This document shows positions 18,044 to 26,944 of a stretch of 64,000 bases of DNA, in pieces. Both the position numbers and the translations under genes were made by a program. Every line of letters begins with the position of its first letter. The stretch's first letter is position 1. A model generated the notes under the pieces. The model ran no database searches, was not told where the DNA came from, and saw nothing but the letters and a program-made list of their open reading frames with translations. This DNA is from an uncultured Draconibacterium sp. (GTDB lineage: Bacteria > Bacteroidota > Bacteroidia > Bacteroidales > Prolixibacteraceae). The stretch spans positions 682,001-746,000 of the forward strand of contig NZ_OY781365.1 in NCBI RefSeq assembly GCF_963676815.1. The letters run 5' to 3'.

Positions 18044-21000
18044 TTAGAACTTGATATTTACTCCGCTACTAAGCACGCGCTGTGCAGGGTAGTTCCCGAA
18101 GTATGAGATTTCCGGATCAACAAGGTCACAGTCGGCCTTGGTAAATACATTTTGTCCGCTTACGAAGAACTTAACTTTGGTACCTCCGAAGAAACGATCG
18201 CTTATTGAAGAAGGCAGCGTGTAAGCCAGGTAAATATCCTTAACCCGGAAATAATCGCCCGACTTCACCCAGAATGATGATGCCCAGTTGTTAGGGCTCA
18301 TGTTGTAAGTATTTCCTCCGGCTGAAAGGCGTGGATATTGTGCCGTTTCTTTTGTTTCAGGAGTCCATCGCTCAATCATATGCGTGTAGGCCTGACCATA
18401 GCTTTGTCCGTAGCCCTGGAAGCCGGCCATAAATGTGTTGTCACCTAAATACATATCACGATTGTATGCTCCCTGGAACATCACATGAAAGTCGAATCCT
18501 GCATAATTGAAACCTGCAGTCACTCCGTAATACGACAATGGTTTGTCGCCCCCGATCACAGTATGATCGTATTGGTTAATTACACCGTCGCCATTCAGGT
18601 CTTTGTACTTCACATCACCGGGAACAATATCAAATCCTTCGATTACTGCACTTTGTTCAATTTCTTCCGGTGAATTAAAAAATCCATCGGCAACAAGACC
18701 AAACAATGCCCCATCAGGCTGACCGGTAAGTTTATTGTACTCTTCCTGTTTGTACTGTTCATCAATAAACAATACTTCAGAAGCATTGATACCCCAGTTT
18801 GCAGTAACGAAATAGTTAAAGTTTCCAATATTATTTTGATAAGTAATACTGGCTTCTCCTCCTTTAAATAGCTTCTTACCAATATTTTCAGCCGGATAAG
18901 CAAAACCAAGCAAGGCGATGTCTTTTCCTCTGATCTGCAAGAGATCGAAGTACTTATCGCGATAATAGTCTGCGGTAATCGACAGGTGATCGTTAAACAT
19001 ACTAATGTCGGCTCCAACATTCAATTTATGTGCTTTCTCCCAGGTAATATTCTCATTTGCCAAAGGAGCATTATCTATGGTTGCAACGCCCAATGATTGC
19101 GAATACCCCTGCAGGTAAGTATAGTCCATTACACTTTGTCGGAATGTTTGACGCCATAAATAATAACCTGAGTTTTCAACGCCATTTCCTGTTCTACCAA
19201 ATACCGACCTTATCTTAAGCTTGTTCAACCAATCCACATCGGCCAGAAAAGCCTCCTTTTTCATATTCCATCCCAAACCGGCAGCATAAAAAGTTCCCCA
19301 TTGTTTGCCGGGCATGTAACGATTAAAATAACTTCTGTTTACAGCGGCTTCAACAAAATACTTTTCAGCATAATTATATTTTGCTTTGGCCGTAATATTT
19401 GCAGGTCGCATTGGTAAATCATAGTTGATCAGTATATTTTGCATATCGCCAACAAGCGAAGCATCGATATTGTGATCTCCTTTACTAACTTCATAGTTCA
19501 GAGCAAGCTGTCCGTACCAATAAGTTGAATTTGATACCGAAATAAAATTATTCGACTGAGGAGACAGATTTCCAAAAGGATCGTATGTTCCACCCACTCC
19601 ATCTTCTGACGGAGTGTATTCATATACTAAACTGCGTTTACTGCGCTCAGTTGCACCTCTGTTTTGTGAAGAGATATTAGTGATAGCTGATGCCGACAAA
19701 CCTTCTAAAAACCGCGACAAATCGTAGTTAAGATTAAGATTTGCCATGATATCGCGAGATTCGTCGGTGATATAACCCGAATTTATAGTTTGAGAATAGA
19801 TGTTATTTGTAAAAGAAACATCGCCACCATATGAGCCATCAGGATTATAAATCGGATAGGCACTATTTGGTGTTCTGTAAATGTCGCTCAGAATATTCGA
19901 GTAACCGGCTCCGGGCTGATTTCCCTGTTCAATTCGACCAATTATTGTAACTCCAAGATTCAACTCTTTTGTAACATCAATATTGAGTTTTGAACTGATA
20001 AGATACCTGTCGAGCTCGAGGTTAGTATTATACGAATTCATCGGCGAAGTTTCAAACAATCCTTCCTGGTTGAAATACCCGACACTTACATAGTAACTGG
20101 CAGATTTACTTCCACCGGTAACGTTCAGGTTGTAACTCTGAATAGGTGCATTTTTATTTAAAGCTGTGTTGTACCAATCAACATTAGGATGTGTAAATTC
20201 ATTCGTTCCATTTCTAAAGGCTTCAAAATCTTCAGCCGTGTAGGCAGGTGATTTACCATCGTTTTGTAATGCTTCATTTAACAAATATGCATATTGGTAG
20301 GCAGGTAATGCTTCAGGAGTATTTATTGCACTTTGCACGCCATATTTCCCTGTAAACGAAAGCTGAAATTTTCCTTTTGTCGGCTTTTTCGTTGTTATCA
20401 GTAAAACGCCCCTGGAACTTCTCATTCCCAATAAAATGGAAGATAACGCATCTCTTTGCATTGAAACAGATTCGATGTCTTCCGGATCAAGCGAGTACAA
20501 TTCGCGCTGAATACCGTCAACCACAGTTACCGGTGCTATTCCTCTAGCGTTCAAATAAAACTGGCTATTATCGCTTGGTGTACCCTGTCCGGTAATTGGC
20601 ACCGAACCGATCAAATCCTGGCTTGAGTTTGCACTTGTTGCAGGAACTCTGAAACCATGATGTTGCTGAACGTACAACCCGGAAAGTCTTCCTGAGAAAG
20701 AACTAATAATAGAATTTGAAAGCGTACTGCTTAATTCATTGTTGTAAATGGTTGAAGCTGCACCAAGGTATTCCTCTTTTGTGGTTTCTCCATACAACAC
20801 ATCCAAATTCTCGTGTTGTTCCAAATACTTTTCAACCAATTGAAACTCTGTTCCGGCATCAGTTAATAATCCGGGAGTTACTTTTATATACTTCTCGTAA
20901 AATTTAGGATGAGAAAGAATTAGAACCTCTCCATCCTTTGCATTGAGTTCAAATTGTCCTTGTTCATCAGATGAGATAACTGCATCATCTCCCTTTTTCT

Positions 21001-21172
21001 GAATCTTTACATTTGCAATTGGATTGCCATAATTGTCGACCACAATTCCAAGGTTAGAAACACTAACTTTTGAATCGTCATCTTGTCCGTAAACGGAAGC
21101 ACTTCCAATTGAAAATATTAGGAGTGAAAGCAAGAGGATTTTCCTGCTAATCAATCTATATATGTTTTGCAT
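18044..21172 (-). CDS. SusC/RagA-like TonB-dependent outer-membrane transporter (island, first copy)
   Basis: A 1,042-residue SusC homologue. Signal peptide ends near SVYGQ (about residue 30), then an Ig-like carboxypeptidase-regulatory domain (about 40-115). The usual VVVGYG strip is diverged to DVLYGETTKEEYLGA. The plug carries SSRGVLLITTKKPTKGK, and the barrel ends VLSSGVNIKF. A conserved DVKYKDLNGDGVINQYDHTVIG segment, a Ca-binding-like loop of SusC proteins, lies in the C-terminal part. It follows the DUF4961-like lipoprotein by 41 bases and precedes a SusD by 23. It belongs to a different subgroup from the SusC at 13199-16267. Confidence 0.95.
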   Translation of the reverse strand: MQNIYRLISRKILLLSLLIFSIGSASVYGQDDDSKVSVSNLGIVVDNYGNPIANVKIQKKGDDAVISSDEQGQFELNAKDGEVLILSHPKFYEKYIKVTPGLLTDAGTEFQLVEKYLEQHENLDVLYGETTKEEYLGAASTIYNNELSSTLSNSIISSFSGRLSGLYVQQHHGFRVPATSANSSQDLIGSVPITGQGTPSDNSQFYLNARGIAPVTVVDGIQRELYSLDPEDIESVSMQRDALSSILLGMRSSRGVLLITTKKPTKGKFQLSFTGKYGVQSAINTPEALPAYQYAYLLNEALQNDGKSPAYTAEDFEAFRNGTNEFTHPNVDWYNTALNKNAPIQSYNLNVTGGSKSASYYVSVGYFNQEGLFETSPMNSYNTNLELDRYLISSKLNIDVTKELNLGVTIIGRIEQGNQPGAGYSNILSDIYRTPNSAYPIYNPDGSYGGDVSFTNNIYSQTINSGYITDESRDIMANLNLNYDLSRFLEGLSASAITNISSQNRGATERSKRSLVYEYTPSEDGVGGTYDPFGNLSPQSNNFISVSNSTYWYGQLALNYEVSKGDHNIDASLVGDMQNILINYDLPMRPANITAKAKYNYAEKYFVEAAVNRSYFNRYMPGKQWGTFYAAGLGWNMKKEAFLADVDWLNKLKIRSVFGRTGNGVENSGYYLWRQTFRQSVMDYTYLQGYSQSLGVATIDNAPLANENITWEKAHKLNVGADISMFNDHLSITADYYRDKYFDLLQIRGKDIALLGFAYPAENIGKKLFKGGEASITYQNNIGNFNYFVTANWGINASEVLFIDEQYKQEEYNKLTGQPDGALFGLVADGFFNSPEEIEQSAVIEGFDIVPGDVKYKDLNGDGVINQYDHTVIGGDKPLSYYGVTAGFNYAGFDFHVMFQGAYNRDMYLGDNTFMAGFQGYGQSYGQAYTHMIERWTPETKETAQYPRLSAGGNTYNMSPNNWASSFWVKSGDYFRVKDIYLAYTLPSSISDRFFGGTKVKFFVSGQNVFTKADCDLVDPEISYFGNYPAQRVLSSGVNIKF

Positions 21173-21213
21173 AAATTCTAATTTTTAATGTGATTAAAAT
21201 TGAAGTGTCTCCT

Positions 21214-22215
21214 TTACTTACATATGAATTCATAAACAAAGGGAGATTCTGTTCCATCTTCCGCTGTTTGTTGCAACTCAAGACTTCCATCTTCATTCAG
21301 GAATGAATAGTCGATCCTAATAATGGACTCATCATCCGGTATTCCGAAAAATCCGGCCGGCCAAAATGTTAAACTGTACGTATGCCCAAATTCATTCTCT
21401 TTAAGCATATTTGCTTTTTCTTCCATTCCACAAACGGTGTAAGCGTTACCGTTGTCGGTATAAGCGGTTCCGCAGAAATACACCTCACTTGCGTCATCCA
21501 GAATGTTCTCGCCAATATCGCCCTGGAATTTGATGGTAAGGATATCATCTTTAGTAGCATTAATTGGTTGTGCAGAATTATAATGTAATTCACAAAAATC
21601 GATTACACTTCCTTCTCCTTCTACCACTTCAAAACAGTCGGAATACATCACCTTGTTATGATCGGTACTGTTACTTAATCCGTCGTTTGTATGATTCAGG
21701 AAAAATCCGAGTTTGGCACGAAGATTATCAGGGCCGGTTTTTGTTTTTAACGAAACTGCGGCTTGTAATTTCTCGCCATTAGTAACATTGTACACCTCGT
21801 CTGACCAGTATACAATCCACTCCATATCGTCGAGTACGTTGGGTCCAACGCCGTATTTGTTTTTCAGACCGGCTTGCCAGGTTAGCCCATTTCCATTCCT
21901 GGGCAGGTTACCCTCCGGAATTAAAGACATAGTTTTTACACCTTCGTCGATGTTACTGGTATAAGTAACATCCGTATTGTTAGCAGCATCCCAGCTTTTG
22001 GGTACCAAATAACCAACTACCAGTCTTACATCGCTGCTATTCTCAGCCGGCTCCACCCTGATATTCATAGTGAAAGTTGCTACATCTCCGGCTTTTACAC
22101 TGGATTCTTGGTCTACCGAATCCAGGTATAAACATTGGGTCAAAAGAAATAATACCAGTATCGGAATCACCTTTACCACCGATATACTTCTGACCTTTAT
22201 ATTAAATATTTTCAT
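21214..22215 (-). CDS. PUL-associated lipoprotein, DUF4961-like
   Basis: A 333-residue protein. The N-terminus has a hydrophobic run and LLTQC with Cys28 as the probable lipidation site. The mature part looks like two beta-rich domains: about 35-205 (VRLVVGYLVPKSWDA, WIVYWSDEVYNV) and about 206-333 (DDILTIKFQGDIGEN, YSLTFWPAGFFGIPDDE). This layout, next to a DUF5004-like lipoprotein and SusC/D, matches my memory of DUF4961 proteins in Bacteroidota PULs. It probably sits on the cell surface and helps bind glycan. Family name is from memory, and no catalytic residue is apparent. Confidence 0.6.
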   Translation of the reverse strand: MKIFNIKVRSISVVKVIPILVLFLLTQCLYLDSVDQESSVKAGDVATFTMNIRVEPAENSSDVRLVVGYLVPKSWDAANNTDVTYTSNIDEGVKTMSLIPEGNLPRNGNGLTWQAGLKNKYGVGPNVLDDMEWIVYWSDEVYNVTNGEKLQAAVSLKTKTGPDNLRAKLGFFLNHTNDGLSNSTDHNKVMYSDCFEVVEGEGSVIDFCELHYNSAQPINATKDDILTIKFQGDIGENILDDASEVYFCGTAYTDNGNAYTVCGMEEKANMLKENEFGHTYSLTFWPAGFFGIPDDESIIRIDYSFLNEDGSLELQQTAEDGTESPFVYEFICK

Positions 22216-22233
22216 AAATGTTCTATTATTCTA

Positions 22234-22692
22234 TTAATTAGATACTTCTTCCAAAATGTAGGTATATTGGTTACTGTGGCACCCCGGACTAAAAGTCAGT
22301 CCAATTTGACGTGTACCATCCACGATTGGAAAGTTTAAATCGGAAATAAGCGTCTCTGCTTCACCGTCAACGGTAAACAGAATTTTGAAGGGATACTGTG
22401 GGTCGTCCAAATCCCAACTCCCATTGTCGCTTACAATAAAGGGAAGATAGTTCTCGATGGTATAACTGTTATCAGCGTTAAAACTGACACTAAATTGACT
22501 AAAATCCATTAAATCAGTTATTTCCACATCGTTTCTGTAGGCTTCTATAATTTTCCAATTTCCTGCAATCGTCTTTTCACTTTCAACATATTCCTTGTCT
22601 TCAGTGTCTAACACATCGCAGCCACCGATTACAAATGCCATTACCGCTGAAAGAAACAGGAATCGTAGTATGTATTTTGATCTTTTCATCAT
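22234..22692 (-). CDS. Small PUL lipoprotein, DUF5004/lipocalin-like
   Basis: A 152-residue protein with lipobox VIGGC (Cys25). The mature region begins with AGNWKIIEAYRNDVEITDL and continues with short beta strands (SVSFNADNSYTIENYLPFIVSDNGSWDLDD). This GxWxl start is typical of lipocalin-like DUF5004 proteins often found beside SusD genes. It lies between SusD and the DUF4961-like gene (29 and 18 bases). It is likely a surface or periplasmic accessory of the glycan-binding complex. Confidence 0.65.
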   Translation of the reverse strand: MMKRSKYILRFLFLSAVMAFVIGGCDVLDTEDKEYVESEKTIAGNWKIIEAYRNDVEITDLMDFSQFSVSFNADNSYTIENYLPFIVSDNGSWDLDDPQYPFKILFTVDGEAETLISDLNFPIVDGTRQIGLTFSPGCHSNQYTYILEEVSN

Positions 22693-22721
22693 ATTCTGAT
22701 TTTGTGAAAATTGATGTTCTG

Positions 22722-24485
22722 TTAGTAGTATGGATTTTGAACCAGCTCCGGCGATTTGGCTACCTCGGCATATGGTATCGGCCAGAAATACATGGCTTTT
22801 CTAAAAATCCTTTTGCGCACTTCAAATGTTTTATAGCTCGCCTCTTCACCATTCCTGGTTATTTCCATTCCATGCATGGTTTTGTTATCGGTTTGCTCAG
22901 CAATCATCCAACGGCGCACATCCCAAATTCTGAAACCTTCAATGGCAAGTTCTACACGTCTTTCATTTTGGATAAATTCGCGCATCGCTTCCTGGTTCAT
23001 TCCGGAATCAATTCCATACATTCCGTCTTCACCCGGTTCAATTCCTGCCCGTTCGCGTATATTTTTCAAAATTTCAAAAACGTCAGTAGTTGGACCTTCG
23101 TATTCGTTTTGAGCTTCAGCATAATTGAGTAAAAGTTCGGCGTAACGCATTAGCGGGCGAGCCTGATTTACTTCGATAAAATAATTTGCTGCGGCTTGTT
23201 TGTGCTGTTGCTTTTTGAAGTAATAACCGGTAGGTGTTCCTGTGTAAACTGCATCTTGCCCCGCGGGTTGTCCATTGTAGTTGCCTAAATAAATATTTAC
23301 CGGAACACTCTCGATTGAAGCATTTCTTAATGGAACCTGATCGTAAACAATACTGTTAAACAGACGGGGATCACGGTTCGCATACGGATCATTCGGATCA
23401 TAACCGGAATTCGGATCAGTAATGGCTTTACCATTTTTCATCGGGAAGGCATCCACCAATTCCTGGTAGGGCCAGCCACCTCCGCCTCCACCTCTTGAAG
23501 GAGGTTGAAAAAGGTTTTCGCGCCACCTGCCCATTGCTCGTTTATGCTCGAGTATTGTACCGCTGTAAGCTCCGTCGGCAACCCAGTCGCTCGGAATATA
23601 TTGCCGGTAAAAACCACGTCCTGCTTCTTCAGCATTATCAATATAAAGCGAATAGGCGTTCATTGAAATTACCTGACGGGCAGCATCGCGTGCTAATTTC
23701 CAACGTTCCGCAGAGTACTCAGGGTAACCTAAAAGTGGTTTAATATCAGGGAATTCGGAAGCAAAATCGCTACCGTTATATAACGGACTTGCAGCGTATA
23801 AAAGCACCCTTGCTTTTAATGCCATACAAGCACCGGCACCGGCATGTCCACGTTCCCGACCAGAAGGATTATTTGGTAAAACCTTAGCAGCTTCATCGCA
23901 TTCTGAAACGATGTAATCTACGCACTCAGCAAAGGTGTTACGTACTGTATTAATTTCATCATCGCGTGTATAAACAACATCCCCGATTAAAGGAACACCT
24001 CCATAGTGACGTACTAGAACAAAGTAATACCAGGCTCTTAAAAAACGAGCTTCAGCAGCATAAATCTCCTTGCGCCCCTCTGCTATTGGCACTTCAGGAA
24101 GATGCTTAAGCAACTGATTGACTTTACGAATATTTTCATAAGGCCTAATCCACGAACTGTTATCAACAATTACCGAATTTACTGTACCCGTTGCAAATTG
24201 TACATCGGTTGTAATTGCTGATAACTGACGAGGCTCAGCCTCATCGCAAGCAGTTTGTAAACCACCACTTGATGTGCCCCAATCGTTAAATCGATCGAAA
24301 TTACTGGCAAAACCAATATTGGTATAAATATCGGTTAAAAATGCAGTAGTGTATGTACTATCAGAGAAAACGGTTGCTTCATCAAGATCTGTCGTTACTG
24401 TTTCGTCCAGAAAGTCGGCAGAATTGCATGAAACCATAAACCAGATCCCCATTAGTACAATCACTGGATAAATGATTCTTTTCAT
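22722..24485 (-). CDS. SusD/RagB-like lipoprotein (island, upstream copy)
   Basis: A SusD homologue of about 587 residues. The frame opens eight codons earlier (24509), but ATG 24485 starts directly at MKRIIYPVIVLMG with lipobox MVSC (Cys20), so I choose it. RagB strips include MRYAELLLNYAEAQNEYEG, FIQNERRVELAIEGFRIWDVRRW and terminal YFWPIPYAEVAKSPELVQNPYY. The 153-base gap before it, after a GH92, contains a repeated TGTTTAGTTC (24612-24621 and 24636-24645, the second overlapping the GH92 stop). It may have its own promoter. It heads the SusD, DUF5004, DUF4961, SusC, SusD, SusC block. Confidence 0.94.
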   Translation of the reverse strand: MKRIIYPVIVLMGIWFMVSCNSADFLDETVTTDLDEATVFSDSTYTTAFLTDIYTNIGFASNFDRFNDWGTSSGGLQTACDEAEPRQLSAITTDVQFATGTVNSVIVDNSSWIRPYENIRKVNQLLKHLPEVPIAEGRKEIYAAEARFLRAWYYFVLVRHYGGVPLIGDVVYTRDDEINTVRNTFAECVDYIVSECDEAAKVLPNNPSGRERGHAGAGACMALKARVLLYAASPLYNGSDFASEFPDIKPLLGYPEYSAERWKLARDAARQVISMNAYSLYIDNAEEAGRGFYRQYIPSDWVADGAYSGTILEHKRAMGRWRENLFQPPSRGGGGGGWPYQELVDAFPMKNGKAITDPNSGYDPNDPYANRDPRLFNSIVYDQVPLRNASIESVPVNIYLGNYNGQPAGQDAVYTGTPTGYYFKKQQHKQAAANYFIEVNQARPLMRYAELLLNYAEAQNEYEGPTTDVFEILKNIRERAGIEPGEDGMYGIDSGMNQEAMREFIQNERRVELAIEGFRIWDVRRWMIAEQTDNKTMHGMEITRNGEEASYKTFEVRKRIFRKAMYFWPIPYAEVAKSPELVQNPYY

Positions 24486-24638
24486 AAGCGAAATAATTAG
24501 TTTATTCATATTTATTTAATTCATTTCCGTTAAGGTTGACATCGCTTTAAAAGCCTGTCAAATGCAAGTTTTAATAAACTTTTTGATAGCTACTCTTAAA
24601 TTTTCATTGTCTGTTTAGTTCATAAATTCTTGTATTGT

Positions 24639-26930
24639 TTAGTTCTTATTTTGCGTTGAAACCGAGAATGGCAAATCTTCAACCGCAGTTCCACGGTTAT
24701 AATTCGGCTGATTGCTCATTTTTAAATGAAGTACTCCACCGTTATTGATATCGTTGTAGGTAATCCAGTTTTTTGAGTAAGGCTTTCCGTTTAGTTCAGC
24801 CGATTCGATGTATACATTTTCAGGGCTGTTGTCGTCAGCCAGAATCACAAACTCATTCCCGTTTTCGAGTTTTATTGTGGCCTTTTGAAACAGCGGGCTA
24901 CCAAGTACATACTGATCTGTTCCCGGGCAAACACTGTAAATTCCCAGCGCATTAAGCACATACCACGACGACAATCCTCCCTGGTCTTCATCGCCGGGAT
25001 AACCCTGTGGAGAAGAATTGTATAACTGAGACATTACTTTACGAAGCTGTGCTTGTGCTTTCCATGGCTGACCTGAATAGTTATACAGAAATGGTACATG
25101 TTGACAAGGCTGATTGCCGTGCGCATATTGTCCCATGTTTGCATCAAGCATTTCTTTTATTTCGTGAATAACTTCCCAATAGCTGCCTTTGTCGAATTCA
25201 TTGGTTCCGTTAAAGAAGGAATCGAGTCGGGCATTGAAATTTTCATTACCACCCATTAAATCAATCAAACCATCAACGTCGTGAAAAACCGACCAGGTAT
25301 ATTGTGCGGAGTTACCTTCGGTAAATGGATTTCCCCAGCGATAGGGATTGAAGTCATCGAACACCCAATCTCCGTTTTCTTTCCGACCACGCATATATCC
25401 GCTTTCCTCATCCCAAATGGTTTTGTAGTTGTAGATTAGCTCTCCGTAGATTTTCTCGTACATTTTATTTCCCGTCATTTTTGCCAGGTTGTAAGCACAA
25501 AAATCGTCGTAGGCATACTCCAATGTCTTTGCAGCACTTTCACCAGCCTGCTCGTATGGGATATATCCTTTATCGAAATAAAATTCGTGTCCTTCGCGAC
25601 CACTGGAACCTCCCCAAAAACTTTTATTTGTTATTTCATGGTAATACATGTCCAGGGCTTTTTCAGGATCAAAAGAATGGATTCCTTTTGCCCAGGCATC
25701 AGCCAGCAAAGAAATAGCGTGATTGCCAATCATAATCCCAGACATTCCGGGGCACGACCAGGCAGGAAACCAACCGCACTGCTCATTGGCATCAATTAGC
25801 GATTGCATATACTGCCCCTGCATTGTTGGGTGCAGAATATTGGTTAACGGAAATTGCGATCGGAATGTATCCCAGAAACCATTATCGGTATACATGTACC
25901 CTTTGTGGACTTTCATGTCGTATGGGCTCATGTAATAAGGTTCGCCTTTTTCATCTATTTCGTAAAACTTATGTGAAAAAAGGTTCGACCGAAACAAACA
26001 TGAATAAAATGTAGCTTTATCTGCTTCGCTGCTGCCTTCAACTTCCACACGCCCAAGCAAATCGTTCCATAATGTAGCAGCGGCATCTTTTACGTCTTCC
26101 AATTCATCAAAATCACCTAACTCGGTGTCAAGTGTTAGTTGCGCCTGCTCGGGGCTGATATACGACATGGAAATTTTCACCTGTACTTCTGCTCCAGAAG
26201 TAAATTCGATGTATGCACCTTTACCATCGCCTTCATCGGTAGTTCCGTTTGTAGTCATCTGATCTTCACGATTTTCCCATGTTCCGAACGATTCAAAGGG
26301 TTGATCAAATTCTAAAACAAAAAAACCTTTCATCTCTTCGGGAAACAGAAAGCCACTGTTTACCCAGCCGGTAATTTTGTTTTCATCAGGGTTGATTTTC
26401 ACCTGGCTTTTCCCGATGTATCCATCTAAAACAACATATGCTTTTTCATTTTCAGGAAAGGAAAAGCGCATCATGCCGCCTCGCTCAACCGGCGCTATTT
26501 CTACTTTAATCTGGTTATCGAGTGTTACAGCATAGTAATTAGGTTTCGCCGTTTCGTTATCATGCGAAAACTTTGTAGCCCGCTCCTCTTCATTAACTTT
26601 TAGCTCCTCGATTTGAGGCATCAAGGTTAAAGTGGCATAATCTCTTACCCACGGACTACATTGATGAACCAGCTGAAATCCGCGAATCGTTGTTGCGGAA
26701 TACTGGTATTTCCACCCGTCACCATTTTTCCCGGTTTGCGGAGAAAATGCATGCATTGGATAGGGAACTGCAACGGTAGGATAAGTATTACCATTGCTAT
26801 AGCAGGGTTTTGAGTCTGTTCCCTGTAAAGTATTTACATACTTCAATAAATCTTCTTGTTGTTGCTGCTGACACGAACTTGCCAACACACATAAACTAAA
26901 AAAAAACAGTATTGTAACTATATTCTTCAT
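24639..26930 (-). CDS. GH92 family lipoprotein with Gln at the general-acid position
   Basis: A 763-residue GH92 (Ca-dependent inverting alpha-mannosidase family), exported as a lipoprotein (LASSC, Cys20). The N-terminal beta-sandwich (about 30-285) leads to an (alpha/alpha)6 barrel with FWDTFRSQFPL (about 352-362) and GDEDQGGLSSWYVL (from 646), the catalytic-base region. At the strip normally read as GNEP, which carries the general-acid Glu, it has GNQP with Gln607. From memory, a GH92 that cleaves mannose-1-phosphate linkages also has Gln here because phosphate needs no acid. I therefore infer mannosyl-phosphate or another activated substrate. It starts 14 bases after the preceding GH92. 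Confidence 0.9.
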   Translation of the reverse strand: MKNIVTILFFFSLCVLASSCQQQQQEDLLKYVNTLQGTDSKPCYSNGNTYPTVAVPYPMHAFSPQTGKNGDGWKYQYSATTIRGFQLVHQCSPWVRDYATLTLMPQIEELKVNEEERATKFSHDNETAKPNYYAVTLDNQIKVEIAPVERGGMMRFSFPENEKAYVVLDGYIGKSQVKINPDENKITGWVNSGFLFPEEMKGFFVLEFDQPFESFGTWENREDQMTTNGTTDEGDGKGAYIEFTSGAEVQVKISMSYISPEQAQLTLDTELGDFDELEDVKDAAATLWNDLLGRVEVEGSSEADKATFYSCLFRSNLFSHKFYEIDEKGEPYYMSPYDMKVHKGYMYTDNGFWDTFRSQFPLTNILHPTMQGQYMQSLIDANEQCGWFPAWSCPGMSGIMIGNHAISLLADAWAKGIHSFDPEKALDMYYHEITNKSFWGGSSGREGHEFYFDKGYIPYEQAGESAAKTLEYAYDDFCAYNLAKMTGNKMYEKIYGELIYNYKTIWDEESGYMRGRKENGDWVFDDFNPYRWGNPFTEGNSAQYTWSVFHDVDGLIDLMGGNENFNARLDSFFNGTNEFDKGSYWEVIHEIKEMLDANMGQYAHGNQPCQHVPFLYNYSGQPWKAQAQLRKVMSQLYNSSPQGYPGDEDQGGLSSWYVLNALGIYSVCPGTDQYVLGSPLFQKATIKLENGNEFVILADDNSPENVYIESAELNGKPYSKNWITYNDINNGGVLHLKMSNQPNYNRGTAVEDLPFSVSTQNKN

Positions 26931-26944
26931 ATCCAGATTATTTC

